Positions 32,372-41,653 of a stretch of 46,599 bases of DNA are shown piece after piece. Each line of letters opens with the position of its first letter. The stretch's first letter is position 1. The position numbers were made by a program, and so were the translations under genes. A model generated the notes under the pieces. That model was not told the origin of the DNA, did not search any database, and saw nothing but the letters and a program-made list of their open reading frames with translations. Origin of the DNA: JBFFXF01 sp041569895 (lineage in GTDB: Bacteria > Planctomycetota > UBA8108 > JACQVS01); NCBI GenBank assembly GCA_041569895.1, contig JBFFXF010000016.1, positions 1-46,599 on the forward strand, given 5' to 3'.

Positions 32372-33486
32372 GGCGTCTCTCCCTCGAGCGGGAAGACCCG
32401 CGTCTCGGTTCCCGTCTCGATGTCGATGACGCAGAGCTCCTTCGGCGGTCGGATGACGACGATCTCCGTCCTCGAGAGCCACGTTGGCTCCCTCAGCCAG
32501 CCAGTCGCGAGAATCCGTGAGGCGCGCGTGCTGGGGTCATGAAGAACCAATCGTGTGCTGTCGGGCTCTTCCCCGTCCCAATCAATGTACGAGATGCCTG
32601 CCTCACCCCAGACGAAGTCGTGCGACGGAAGATCGCAGCAGAAGAGCGTCATCGTCGAGTCGCTCTCCAGGTCGATCCGCATGAAAGGACCGCGCCTGGA
32701 GTCGTCGGACTCGTGGAAGCCGATGGACTTGCCGTCGGGAGAGAGCACCAGGCTTCGCAGCACGTCGCCGTGGGATGCCGCCACCGAGTACAGCTGGCGC
32801 GTCGACCCGCCGGCGATCTCGTACTCGAAAACCCGTTGCATGTCTCCGTCGACGAAGATCACCCTCGAGCCGTCGCGTGTCCAGCGCCAGCCGCTCAGGT
32901 TGACGTGTTGGTCGACGACGGTCTCTGGTCCACTGCCGACCTTCTCGATTACCAGGGCCGCCCTCCACGAGGCCCAGTCATGCATGCGCACGTAGCCGAG
33001 ATAGGCCCCGTCCGGCGAGTAGCTCGGCGACCAGTGGCGGCCGCCGTCGACGAGGACCCAGGAGACCTGCGCCTCCGGGTCGAACCCGTGGAGACTCCAG
33101 AGGTCATCCTGGCTGCCTGACACGAAGACGAGCTCGGACGAGTCCGGTCGCCACGCCATGGGACTGCGGTCGAGGTCCACCTCGAGCGTCGTCGTCGACA
33201 GCCGACCGGTCTCGCGATCGAGTGTCCAGAGCTGGGCGTCGATCGTCCTCGGGTAGACGTGGAGTGCGTGTAGCGCACTCTGCACGAGCGGCCCGGGGCC
33301 GCGGATGGAGACGGCGACAAACGCGATCCTCGACCCGTCCGGAGACGGCGTCGGGCGCATGACCAACTCGAATCGCCAGGTCACGGCGTGGATCGTCCAC
33401 GTGACGACGATCACGGGGATCGCCACCGCGAGCGCCATCACAACGATGGCGACGAGCGTCCTGACCTTTATTCTTCGCCTTTTCAC
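32368..33486 (-). CDS. Membrane-anchored TolB/WD40-like beta-propeller (paralog 1)
   Basis: 372 aa, first gene of a two-gene unit overlapping its paralog by 4 bp. The N-terminal helix is ~8-30 (LVAIVVMALAVAIPVIVV), followed by PD40-like blades (SPDGSRIAFVA, RPDSSELVFVSGSQ, SPDGAYLGYV, SPDGKSIGF). A CC pair occurs late in the propeller (LFCCDLP). It is divergently oriented from the aldolase-like gene, and an inverted repeat sits between them. Confidence 0.83.
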   Translation of the reverse strand: MKRRRIKVRTLVAIVVMALAVAIPVIVVTWTIHAVTWRFELVMRPTPSPDGSRIAFVAVSIRGPGPLVQSALHALHVYPRTIDAQLWTLDRETGRLSTTTLEVDLDRSPMAWRPDSSELVFVSGSQDDLWSLHGFDPEAQVSWVLVDGGRHWSPSYSPDGAYLGYVRMHDWASWRAALVIEKVGSGPETVVDQHVNLSGWRWTRDGSRVIFVDGDMQRVFEYEIAGGSTRQLYSVAASHGDVLRSLVLSPDGKSIGFHESDDSRRGPFMRIDLESDSTMTLFCCDLPSHDFVWGEAGISYIDWDGEEPDSTRLVLHDPSTRASRILATGWLREPTWLSRTEIVVIRPPKELCVIDIETGTETRVFPLEGETP

Positions 33487-33551
33487 GGCCTCGTCGACTC
33501 CGATGGAACGAGCTCATGGACATCTCGGACTGCCGTGGATACGCTCGAGTC

Positions 33552-33572
33552 ACATGTCTCGTGGTGACATGT
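33552..33572. promoter_or_regulatory. Candidate operator: ACATGTC-N7-GACATGT
   Basis: A perfect 7-bp inverted repeat (33552-33558 and 33566-33572) with a 7-bp spacer, between the divergent propeller unit and the aldolase-like gene. Spacing and symmetry suit a dimeric regulator or a small hairpin. No regulator gene is adjacent. Confidence 0.4.
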
Positions 33573-33609
33573 TCGGGAGCACGAGAGCCTCATTCCACGG
33601 AGCACAGTG

Positions 33610-34395
33610 ATGCTAAACCGCAGAGATTTTAACATGCGTGCCCTGGCGGCCGGAGCGGCAGTTTTTGCTCCGAACAGAGCCGGCGCGGCCACTCCGTCGC
33701 GGTCGCCGAACGAGAAGGCCGAGTCGCCAAGGGAGAAGGCCCAGTCTCTGAAGCAGAAAGTCCACGCCGGCAAACCGCTCCGGATCGTCAGAGCCCCCAC
33801 GAACTCCACTCGCGGTCAGCTCGAGGAGATCGTCAAGCGCGGGCCTGTCGATCTCTTCAAGGTGGACGGTCAGCACGGGCCCGTGGACGAGCGCGAGCTC
33901 CTCGAGTACTGCACCATGGCGGAAGAGCTCGGAGCCGGCGTCCAGTTCCGGATCAAGCATCCACGGCAGGCCTTTCTGCTGGGCAACTATGCGGACCTCG
34001 GCCCGCTGTCGATCATGGTGCCTCTCGTCGAGAAGGAAGAGACGGTGAGGGATGCCATCGACGCCTTCTATTTCCCTCCCGTCGGCAAGAGGAGCTGGGG
34101 TGGACAGGGATTCAGGAGGAAGGAACGATACGGGAGCGGACGCCTCGAATACGCCGCATGGTGGAACTCGAACGCGGTGCTCTGCATTCAGATCGAGAGC
34201 GTCACGGCGACTGTCAACGTCCGGAACCTCGTCATGCCCGGTGTGGACTGGGTCCAGTTCGGACCGGCGGATCTGAGCTTTGACCTCGAACGGCATTCGC
34301 ACAGTCCGTTCAAGAACGTCGATGAGTGTGTCCAGTACGTGAGAGAGCAGTTGAAGGGCGTCGACGTGCGAATCGGAGATCCACTCGTCTTCTGA
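33610..34395 (+). CDS. HpcH/HpaI-type aldolase family protein, Tat-like signal
   Basis: 261 aa. The N-terminus has RRDF and a short hydrophobic stretch ending near AGAA, suggesting Tat export, which is unusual for this normally cytoplasmic family. The TIM-barrel core shows family positions: His89 in DGQHGP (usually EHGP), Arg114 in VQFRIKHP, MVPLVEKEETVRDA, YFPPVGKRSWGG, Glu196 in IQIES, and Asp221 in FGPADLS. These correspond to the His/Arg/metal-binding Glu and Asp of HpaI-type 2-keto-3-deoxy acid aldolases. ATG 33610 is preferred over GTG 33607 (GGAG 8 nt upstream). Substrate unknown. Confidence 0.82.
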   Translation: MLNRRDFNMRALAAGAAVFAPNRAGAATPSRSPNEKAESPREKAQSLKQKVHAGKPLRIVRAPTNSTRGQLEEIVKRGPVDLFKVDGQHGPVDERELLEYCTMAEELGAGVQFRIKHPRQAFLLGNYADLGPLSIMVPLVEKEETVRDAIDAFYFPPVGKRSWGGQGFRRKERYGSGRLEYAAWWNSNAVLCIQIESVTATVNVRNLVMPGVDWVQFGPADLSFDLERHSHSPFKNVDECVQYVREQLKGVDVRIGDPLVF

Positions 34396-34427
34396 CGACG
34401 TCTTGACCCACGCCCGGAGGTCATGCC

Positions 34428-35510
34428 ATGTCTTCCGCCCGGTGTCGCGCAGCGCGTCTCGCCGCCCTGGTTGCGCTGGGGGGCGCGCTCGTTCTGTCCG
34501 TGTCGGTCGGCGGTGACAAGCTCCCGCGAACGCGTCGCTACGAGAACCGACTCGTTCGCATCCCGGACCCCCGTCCCCTGCTCGCCGACCACCCCGACTT
34601 CGTGCAGCCCATCACCGAGAAGGAGCGCTTCGAGGCGCCGGCGCTCGTCGACGAGGAGGAAGCCGACCTCGAGGTCCGCGCCTGGCGCTTCTCCTACAAC
34701 GCCCGCGGCATCATCGAGATCCCGAATCGCCTTCGCGGCGATCGAACGGCGATCGTCGTCGTCCATCCCTGGGGCATCGACGACGGGCAGGGCTGGCGAA
34801 CTCCCGAGCCGGCGGGCTGCGCCTTCCAGTGCACGCCGGAGAAGAACCGCATGGTCCTCCGGCACGTTCGCCAGGTCCTCAATCCCTTCGTCGCGTCGTT
34901 GCGCGGCAAGGTCGCCCTGGTCGTCGCCAGCCTGCCGGGCAAGGAGGATCCGATCCGCGGCAAGATCTACCGCTCGATGCGGCGACAGCCGGGCCCCGAG
35001 GAGCGAGCGCGAGGGCGCGAGGAGCTTGCCGCCAGGCTGCGGGGTTTCGATTACAACGCCGAGCCGCTGCCGACCGAGTTGACCCTGTCGCGCGACCTCC
35101 CGGTGGTCGACTACTTCCGGCAGTTCCGCGGCCTCGACCCGGGACCGAGATACAACAACCCCGGTTTCTGGGAGCTGCCCATCCCGGTGGTCAGGGAGCT
35201 CGAGTTTCGACCGGAGGACGTCGTCGTCTACGACGCCGAGGGGTACGAGCGTCTGCGGGACTTTCTCAAGGGGAAGGGCATCCGCCACGTGCTTCTCACG
35301 GGATACAACACCGACATGTGCGTCATCTCGACGACCGCCGGTCACGCCAACCTGCGCCGGGACTTCAACGTCTTCCTGGTCGGCGACGCGACCATCGCCA
35401 CCTCGCCGGCGCAGCCGAGCGCCGCCTGCGCCACGACGGCGTCCGTCGCCTTCGCCTCCCTCGATCTCCTGATCACCCAGTGCTCCTGGGTGCGAGCCAC
35501 CGAGAGATGA
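34428..35510 (+). CDS. Exported isochorismatase-like protein
   Basis: 360 aa with a signal peptide (~1-28). Core motifs of cysteine hydrolases are GIRHVLLTGYNTDMCV (Cys298) and the strand TAIVVVHPWGID, where the usual catalytic Asp is replaced by HPW, so chemistry may differ or be lost. Family members hydrolyse amides or vinyl ethers. GGAGG lies 8 nt before ATG 34428. Its TGA overlaps an ATG of the next frame (35507). It is one of two isochorismatase-like proteins here; the other is the fusion at 3973. Confidence 0.78.
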   Translation: MSSARCRAARLAALVALGGALVLSVSVGGDKLPRTRRYENRLVRIPDPRPLLADHPDFVQPITEKERFEAPALVDEEEADLEVRAWRFSYNARGIIEIPNRLRGDRTAIVVVHPWGIDDGQGWRTPEPAGCAFQCTPEKNRMVLRHVRQVLNPFVASLRGKVALVVASLPGKEDPIRGKIYRSMRRQPGPEERARGREELAARLRGFDYNAEPLPTELTLSRDLPVVDYFRQFRGLDPGPRYNNPGFWELPIPVVRELEFRPEDVVVYDAEGYERLRDFLKGKGIRHVLLTGYNTDMCVISTTAGHANLRRDFNVFLVGDATIATSPAQPSAACATTASVAFASLDLLITQCSWVRATER

Positions 35511-35524
35511 ACAGCGGAGAAACC

Positions 35525-36520
35525 ATGCCACGTCGGCTCTCGCGACGCACCTTTCTCGCCGGCGCCGCCGGGGCCCTCGCCTCCGGCTGGTCGACAGCGC
35601 CGGCGCAGGGTGACAAAGATAAAGACAGGGCGCTCGTCGCCATCACGCTGGACCTCGAGATGAGCCGCAACTTCCCCACCTGGGAGACGACCCACTGGGA
35701 CTACGAGAAGGGAAACCTCGACGAGAAGACGAAGCGGTACACGGTCGAGGCGTGCCGGCGCGTCAAGGCGCGGGGCGGCGTCCTCCACTGCTTCGTCGTG
35801 GGGCGGGTCTTCGAGCAGGAGAGCGTCGACTGGCTGCGCGGCATCGCCGATGCGGGCCATCCGATCGGCAATCACACCTACGACCACGTCAACGTCAAGG
35901 CGACGACGCGCGAGGCGATCCAGTATCGCTTTCGCCGGGCGCCGTGGCTCATCCGCGGCATGAGCATCCCCGAGGTGCTGCGCGAGAATATCGAGCTCAC
36001 CGGCGTCGCCCTCGAGGATCGCGTCGGAGTGAAAGCGCGCGGTTTTCGCACGCCGGGTGGCTTCCACAATGGCCTGGCGGATCGCCCGGACGTACAGCGC
36101 ATGATCCGCTCGCTGGGGTTCACGTGGGTGAGCAGCAAGTATCCCCGCCATCCCCATGGCGAGGTGGGCCAGCCGGTGTCGGCCGGGGTCCTCGACGCCA
36201 TCGAGAAGGCGCAGCAGGAGGCGCAGCCCTTCGTCTACCCCGGCGGCCTGGTGGAGATTCCGATGAGCCCGATCAGCGACATCACCGCCTTTCGCGGCGG
36301 ACGCTGGAAGCTCGAGGACTTCCTCGCGGCGATACGGCGCGCGGTCGAGTGGGCGATCGAGCGGCGCGCCGTCTTCGACTTCCTCGGCCACCCGTCCTGC
36401 CTCCACGTCGTCGATCCCGAGCTCCGCACCGTCGACCTCATCTGCGACCTCGTCGCCGCCGCGGGAGAACGGGCTCGCATCGTCGACCTCGACACCATCG
36501 CGCGGCGGGTCGGGACGTAA
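35525..36520 (+). CDS. Tat-exported polysaccharide deacetylase (CE4-like)
   Basis: 331 aa. Tat signal SRRTFLAGAAG at the N-terminus. The NodB-like core has ITLDLEMS (first Asp region, normally TFDDGP), metal-binding HTYDH at 117-121, and a FRTPGG motif (usually RxPxG). The C-terminal region ends the barrel with FDFLGHPSC. It would remove acyl groups from a polysaccharide outside the cytoplasm; the altered first motif leaves the substrate open. ATG 35525 (GGAG 5 nt upstream) is preferred to the overlapping ATG 35507. It follows the isochorismatase-like gene directly, so co-transcription is likely. Confidence 0.85.
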   Translation: MPRRLSRRTFLAGAAGALASGWSTAPAQGDKDKDRALVAITLDLEMSRNFPTWETTHWDYEKGNLDEKTKRYTVEACRRVKARGGVLHCFVVGRVFEQESVDWLRGIADAGHPIGNHTYDHVNVKATTREAIQYRFRRAPWLIRGMSIPEVLRENIELTGVALEDRVGVKARGFRTPGGFHNGLADRPDVQRMIRSLGFTWVSSKYPRHPHGEVGQPVSAGVLDAIEKAQQEAQPFVYPGGLVEIPMSPISDITAFRGGRWKLEDFLAAIRRAVEWAIERRAVFDFLGHPSCLHVVDPELRTVDLICDLVAAAGERARIVDLDTIARRVGT

Positions 36521-36550
36521 CTCGCCGCAGGTCGCCGTTCGGGACGGCCG

Positions 36551-36670
36551 TCATCGGCGCGGCGAGCAGACCCGCGTCTCCGTTCGCGTCTCGATGTCGA
36601 TCACGCAGAGCTCGGTCGGCGGGCGGACGACGAGGATGGCGACGACCGTCCTGATCCGTATTCTTCGCAC
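36551..36670 (-). pseudogene. 39-codon in-frame deletion relic of a third TolB-like propeller
   Basis: This minus-strand mini-frame from GTG 36670 joins the N-terminal start of the propeller paralogs (VRRIRIRTVVAILVV) directly to their C-terminal end (PPTELCVIDIETRTETR) and stops at 36551. Everything between is gone. The junction lies in a CGAGGAT stretch that occurs at both corresponding positions of the intact paralog, so deletion between short direct repeats explains it. Confidence 0.8.
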
Positions 36671-36707
36671 GCGGCTCGTCCTGGCGTCGCTCTTCCGCGG
36701 CCGTTAC

Positions 36708-39700
36708 TTACTCATCCGCTGTGAAGCAGAGCACGCGGCCGTCTCGGAGGGACGCCACGATCCTTCCCTGGTGGTCCACCGCGGTGCCGCCCCTGACCGC
36801 CGGCGCGGGGAGATCGATGCGCCAGATGTCGGAACCGTCCTCGAGGTCGATCGCCGCCAGGAACGCCGGCTGGCGGTCCTCGCCGGTGTCCTCGCCCTCG
36901 CGGACCTCGTTGCCCGGAAGCCTCTGCCCCGCGGCGAGCACCGCGCCGGGCGCGACGATCAGGCTGTTGTAGCGACCGCCCGGCACCTGCCAGATGCGCC
37001 TCCGCTCCGGTCCGGCGGGGCGGGCGCGATCGCTGACGCGCCGGCGGGTGCGGTCGTCCCCCGGCTTGCCGTCCTTCGGCTCGACGAGCTCCTTCGAGAG
37101 CAGCGCCAGCGGCGAGTGGCGGCTTCCCTCGTAGCTCGCCTCGTACTCGAGCGTCGTGCCGTCCGGGAACGTGTGGTCGAGCGACAGGAACTGCGAGTAC
37201 TCCGGGTAGTACGGATAGAACGCCGTCTGGAAGCGCGACGTGACGCCCTCGTGCGGCGTGTTGAGGCACTTGCCGGTCTCGAGGTCGTACCGCGCCGTCT
37301 TGTAGACGCCGCCGCCATCGAAGCGCAGTTCGTTCCCCTCGATGCGCAGGTTGCCCTGCAGGCTGATGCCGCTGTTCACCTTCGAGGACAGCGCGCCCGA
37401 GGTGTCGTTGTACCACTTCACCGCGCCGGTCGCGGCGTCGAGCGCGACGACGTGCGTGCCGTCGTAGTGGGCGATGCCCGCCGCCGCGTAGACGACGCCG
37501 TCGTGCGCCACCACGCCGCCGGCGACCGGCCACGTCGAGATGAGCTTCCCGTAGACATGGATGCGCCGCTCTGCCGGACCGACGCGGAAGCTCCAGAGGT
37601 GCCGCCCGCTCGCCGCCTCGAGCGCGTGGACGCGTCCATCGGCGGAGCCCACGAAGACGCGACCGTCCGCGATCACCGGCGGGAAGTAGATCGCGCCGCC
37701 GGTGAAGTGCTTCCAGCGCTCCTCTCCGCGCGCGTCGAGGGCTCGGACGACGCCGTTGCGATCGCCGATGAAGACCGCGTCGCCAGCCGCGACCGGCGCT
37801 GTCGGCATCGCGCTCGACGGGATCTCGAAGCTCCACTCGCGGCGCACGCGAGGAGGGATCGCCACGGTGGTGACGCCGCTGCACCGGCGGTCGCCACGGT
37901 ACGCGGGCCAGTCGCCGGGCCGGACGTCGAAGCGCTCGACCGGGCCGGCGTGGCCGCGCTCGAGCCTCGAGTCGTCGATGCCGGGGCGACGGTCGAAGCT
38001 GCCGGCCGACGTCAGGCAGATGTGCCCGTAGAGCGACAGCTGGCAGCCGCACATCCACGGGCCCCAGTAGAGATTGCCATCCGAGATGATCACGCCGTCC
38101 TGGCACGGCGGGCGCATCGGCGCGATGTGCTGCGCCGTGTTCGTCGCCGTGTCGACGCGCACCGTTCCACCCGTCGTGCGGAAGAAGACGCTGTCAATGC
38201 TGCCGGTCGCCCGCGTGCACGCGCGCCGCGTCGGCAGCTTCGAGATCTCGTCCCCGCTGGCGTACGCGAGCACCTGCCCGGTCTGCCGAGGGCCGGCCGC
38301 GTAGACGCCATCCGGTCGCAGGACGATCTGCAGGTTGCCGTGCGGCTTCTGCCAGGCGAGCTCGCCGTCGCTCGCCCGCACCACCACCATCCGGCTCCTC
38401 TGCGGGCCGGCGAAGAAGAGGTAGTCGTCGCTGCACTTGATGTAGCTCGTCGTCGCGTAGCCGGTGACGTAGTGCTGCGCGCGCCCGTTCGGGCCGATCG
38501 CCCTCAGCAGCTCCTCGTCCGAGCGACGCCAGAGGACCTCCGCCGTGCGCGCGTCGAGGCACGCCAGGAACTTCTCCGGCGAGTAGTAATAGATGCGGCC
38601 GTTCTTCATGCAGACGCCGCGGCTGTCGAGGTACGCCTCCTCGCGGTGCGTCCAGAGCGTCTTCCCCGTCGCCTCGTCGATGGCGACCAGCGTCCGGCCG
38701 GAGCCGAAGTTCTTTCGCGGATCGCTGTAGTCGTGTCCGGCCCACACCCCCCACGGCCAGTGGCCGAGCCCGCGCCGCCTCGACGGGCGCGTGGCGATCT
38801 CGAACTCCCGGGCGCCGATCAACGCGTAGAGGACGCCCTTCTCGAGCGCCATCCACTTCCACACCGGCCCGTCGGTGACGGACTCGTCGACGGCGATGCG
38901 ACCGCGCTCCTCGCCCGTGCGCGGGTCGATGCGGCGGCACGCCTCGTCGTCGGCCAGGAAGAGCGTGTCGGGCGTCGCGATCATGCTGTTGCGATGGATC
39001 ATGAAGCCCTCGCGCAGCGGCCGCTTCCAGAGGATGACGCCGTTGTACGCGTTGGCGCAGATCAGCGTGTTGAGCATCGCGTTCTGGTTCGCCTTGTGCG
39101 CGATGTGACCGAAGGCGCGGAACACCCGGCCGCCGGCCGCGACCGAGACCTCGGGCATCGGGCAGAACATCGGCTCGGCGAGGAACTGCGTCAGGTACGG
39201 GGCGCGAGCGCGCCGGTCGGTCGATTGCGGGTTGTTGTCGGGACCGTGGAAGGGGTGGCTCCAGCTGTCGGTGTCATCCGGGAACGGCTTGACGATCGAC
39301 AGCTCGCCGAGGATCGCGCGGCCGCCGGGATGGAGGACGCGGAGGTGGTCGTTGCCGGTGGCGCCACGCGCCGTGGGCGAGACCACCACGGTCCCGGCGA
39401 CGTTGTCGGCGAGCTGGATCGACGAGAACGCCCCGCGGTCGGCGAAGACGCGCGTGCCGAGAAGCCCGGCTCCCTCCGCCGCCCCGCGGACGGCGGCGAC
39501 CTCGTCCGCCTCCGGCGACTGGAAGTAGATCAGGAGCTCGCTCTGCCTTGCGAGCTCGGTGACGAAGCCGGCGCGGCCCGCTTCGGGCAGACCGAGCACG
39601 ACGCAGACGCCACGCGGCGAATCGAGGCGCTCGAGCACGCCCTCGAGGGTCACGCGGGGCGCGGCGGCGACCGCCGTCGAGGTCCACAGCGCGATCGCCA

Positions 39701-39746
39701 GGAGAACGTGACGCCGGGGGTCGGTGAGGCGGGACGCGGTCTTCAT
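36708..39746 (-). CDS. Large exported PQQ-like beta-propeller protein
   Basis: 1012 aa. The signal peptide is ~1-28 (LLAIALWTSTAVAAA), followed by a region of ~150 residues resembling a Rossmann-like fold (VCVVLGLPEAGRAGFVTEL, RVLHPGGRAILGELS). A long array of PQQ-enzyme-like propeller repeats follows (GRTLVAIDEATGKTLWTH, GVVRALDARGEERWKHF, GTHVVALDAATGAVKWY, FLAAIDLEDGSDIWRIDLP). It lacks a cytochrome c CxxCH motif, so dehydrogenase activity is not evident. The start at 39746 has GAGGAG upstream. Monocistronic; extracytoplasmic; function unknown. The long antisense open frame across it is a GC shadow. Confidence 0.85.
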   Translation of the reverse strand: MKTASRLTDPRRHVLLAIALWTSTAVAAAPRVTLEGVLERLDSPRGVCVVLGLPEAGRAGFVTELARQSELLIYFQSPEADEVAAVRGAAEGAGLLGTRVFADRGAFSSIQLADNVAGTVVVSPTARGATGNDHLRVLHPGGRAILGELSIVKPFPDDTDSWSHPFHGPDNNPQSTDRRARAPYLTQFLAEPMFCPMPEVSVAAGGRVFRAFGHIAHKANQNAMLNTLICANAYNGVILWKRPLREGFMIHRNSMIATPDTLFLADDEACRRIDPRTGEERGRIAVDESVTDGPVWKWMALEKGVLYALIGAREFEIATRPSRRRGLGHWPWGVWAGHDYSDPRKNFGSGRTLVAIDEATGKTLWTHREEAYLDSRGVCMKNGRIYYYSPEKFLACLDARTAEVLWRRSDEELLRAIGPNGRAQHYVTGYATTSYIKCSDDYLFFAGPQRSRMVVVRASDGELAWQKPHGNLQIVLRPDGVYAAGPRQTGQVLAYASGDEISKLPTRRACTRATGSIDSVFFRTTGGTVRVDTATNTAQHIAPMRPPCQDGVIISDGNLYWGPWMCGCQLSLYGHICLTSAGSFDRRPGIDDSRLERGHAGPVERFDVRPGDWPAYRGDRRCSGVTTVAIPPRVRREWSFEIPSSAMPTAPVAAGDAVFIGDRNGVVRALDARGEERWKHFTGGAIYFPPVIADGRVFVGSADGRVHALEAASGRHLWSFRVGPAERRIHVYGKLISTWPVAGGVVAHDGVVYAAAGIAHYDGTHVVALDAATGAVKWYNDTSGALSSKVNSGISLQGNLRIEGNELRFDGGGVYKTARYDLETGKCLNTPHEGVTSRFQTAFYPYYPEYSQFLSLDHTFPDGTTLEYEASYEGSRHSPLALLSKELVEPKDGKPGDDRTRRRVSDRARPAGPERRRIWQVPGGRYNSLIVAPGAVLAAGQRLPGNEVREGEDTGEDRQPAFLAAIDLEDGSDIWRIDLPAPAVRGGTAVDHQGRIVASLRDGRVLCFTADE

Positions 39747-39856
39747 CGCTGACACTCCTCGATCTTTACCGGCTCGGGTGGTGTGCGGTCGACGCCACCG
39801 ATGGTACTTCCGCGACGACCGCGAGGAAAGCCGGAACGCCCACGCCCGACGCCGCG

Positions 39857-40078
39857 CTACCCTCGCCGCAGCCACTGCCACAGCCACATGGCGAGCGTCA
39901 GCAGGATCGAGATCACGATGCAGGTGACGATGGGGAAGTAGAACTTGAAGCTCTCGGACTCGACGCGGATGTCGCCGGGCAGCCCCTTGAAGCCGACCTT
40001 GCCGAGAGCCCAGACGACAAGACCGACGACCGCGAGGATGGCGCCGAGTATGAGGATGAGCCGGCCGGCCTGTTCCAC
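39857..40078 (-). CDS. DUF2905 family membrane protein
   Basis: 73 aa, two transmembrane helices (~7-26 and ~48-68), with the family hallmark GLPGDIRVESESFKFYFPI between them. DUF2905 proteins are small and widespread; their function is unknown. The GTG start at 40078 has GGAG upstream. Length matches the family. Confidence 0.9.
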   Translation of the reverse strand: MEQAGRLILILGAILAVVGLVVWALGKVGFKGLPGDIRVESESFKFYFPIVTCIVISILLTLAMWLWQWLRRG

Positions 40079-40304
40079 GATCTCGCTCCAGCGACGGCGG
40101 TCATTATCGCCGCCGTCGCCGGCGCGACAAGATCGTTCCGGGACGCAGCGCAGGTGGTCCCCTCACATCGATGTCGTCCGTTCGAGCGTTTTCGCCCTCA
40201 GAATCGGGGCTGATACTCGTCGATCAACGGCGTGGCGAAAGATGCGAAACGCGCGACTTCATCTGTGGAGGGCTGAGAGAGCACCACTGAAGGAAAGAGT
40301 CGAC

Positions 40305-41234
40305 ATGAAGCACAGTGAGACGCGCACCCGCGCGCAGCCTTCCGTCCCGGCCGCCACCGCTGCCTGTTTCTCCGTCTTTCTCTGTCTGGTCGCCTGCGGC
40401 GTCGCGCGGGCGGACACCATCTTCCTCAAGGACGGCACGCAGATCCTCGACTGCAAGGTGACGGGCGAGACGGAGACCAGGGTCTCCGTGCGGACGCCGT
40501 CGGGGGACATGGTGGTCCCGCGGAGCGCCATCCACCGCATGGTCAAGCAGAGAACCGTCCACGACGAGTTCGCGGAGCGGCTCGCGCGCACTCACCCGAG
40601 GGACATCAACGGCCTCTTCAAGCTCGCCACCTGGGCGCGAAACGTCGACGGCCTCCGGTCGGAGTCGAACGAGTTGCTGGCCGGCATCATCGCGTCGAAG
40701 AAGAACCACACCGGCGCGCGGCGCATGCTCGGACACATCCGCGTCCGCGGCGAGTGGATGGTCCCGCCGCCACTGTCCGTGCGGCTCGTCGTCGAGCAGG
40801 CCACCGGCGTGACGCCGGGAGATCTGCGCGCGAAGGTGGCGCACTTCCTCGAATCGCGCCCGGACGTGCAGGTGACGGGCGGAGGCGACGAGACGCCCGA
40901 CTCGGCCGGCGCGGGAGAGTCCCTCGACGCCTGCACCCTGAGCATCACCGCGACCGCCAGCCGCAAGGCCGCCGGCACGTTCTACGGCATGAAGATCGGG
41001 CGCCCCTCCTTCGCGGCGTCGGTCAACCTCGAGGCGCGGAGCCCGTGGGTGGGACGGACGGCGCTCAAGACCTCGGTCACGGGCATGGTCCCGGTGGGCA
41101 GCGGCGGCACCATGGCGCTCGGCGTCCAGAACGCCCTCGGCTCGAACAGCACGACCCTGCACCGGTTCCTCGACCGCCTGATCGCGCTCCGGGCGACGAA
41201 ACTCGAACGCGAGCTCAACACGAGGAAGAAGTAG
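40305..41234 (+). CDS. Secreted hypothetical protein
   Basis: 309 aa. The signal peptide is ~1-36 (FSVFLCLVACGVARA-DT). A short beta-domain follows (DTIFLKDGTQILDCKV, TPSGDMVVPRSAIHRMV) that looks like the SHD/SLA1-like or 'DGT' beta modules of planctomycetal secreted proteins, then a helical stretch and a C-terminal beta-rich region. No catalytic residues were recognised. AAGGAAAG precedes ATG 40305. Confidence 0.75.
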   Translation: MKHSETRTRAQPSVPAATAACFSVFLCLVACGVARADTIFLKDGTQILDCKVTGETETRVSVRTPSGDMVVPRSAIHRMVKQRTVHDEFAERLARTHPRDINGLFKLATWARNVDGLRSESNELLAGIIASKKNHTGARRMLGHIRVRGEWMVPPPLSVRLVVEQATGVTPGDLRAKVAHFLESRPDVQVTGGGDETPDSAGAGESLDACTLSITATASRKAAGTFYGMKIGRPSFAASVNLEARSPWVGRTALKTSVTGMVPVGSGGTMALGVQNALGSNSTTLHRFLDRLIALRATKLERELNTRKK

Positions 41235-41314
41235 GCGGCCGTTCAGGGGACGACAAACGACACGAACAGGCGAGCCCGTCCCGCCTGCCCGTGCGCATCG
41301 CCATCGCGTCAGCC

Positions 41315-41486
41315 TCACCGCGTCAGCTTCGAGACCACCGCCTGAAACCGGTCGATCCGATCCAGCGCAGCTTCCACCCGCGCCTCGTCGACGTACCCCC
41401 ACGCGATCGCCACCCGCAACGCGTACCCACCTCCTCCGCACTGCCGGAAGCGATCCGCCAGAGCTGGATCCGAGCGAAGCGAGGGA
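41315..41486 (-). pseudogene. 3' remnant, possibly of a four-helix-bundle (S23-type) protein
   Basis: The minus-strand frame ending at TGA 41315 reads as a convincing C-terminus (GYALRVAIAWGYVDEARVEA, then LDRIDRFQAVVSKLTR) with gene-like G/C third positions. It has no start and no N-terminal part. The pattern resembles the last two helices of four-helix-bundle proteins often found as solitary genes. A promoter-proximal repeat tract follows at 41566. Confidence 0.4.
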
Positions 41487-41565
41487 ATCCTTGACTCGAC
41501 CGAGCACCGGGTACACTGAACTCACCGACGCCGCGGCCCCTCGCCGCCGCAAAACCCTGCGCATC

Positions 41566-41643
41566 GAGTCGGAATCGGTATCGGGATCGGAGTCGGTCGT
41601 CGGAGTCGGTATCGGACGTCGGAGTCGGCATCGGAATCGGATC
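41566..41643. repeat. Hexamer repeat tract, unit GGNNTC
   Basis: About twelve units: GGAATC, GGTATC, GGGATC, GGAGTC, GGCATC and two 7-nt units (GGTCGTC, GGACGTC). It ends 10 bp before ATG 41654, where an RBS is expected, and the next sequence (aaggatcgcc) supplies AAGGA. Confidence 0.85.
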
Positions 41644-41653
41644 AAGGATCGCC

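Noticed and set aside
36594..39752. A >1000-codon open frame on the plus strand antisense to the PQQ-like propeller.
   Set aside because: It mirrors the minus-strand gene's G/C third positions; its translation is Arg/Ala/Asp-rich without domains, while the minus strand has a signal peptide, RBS and clear propeller repeats.
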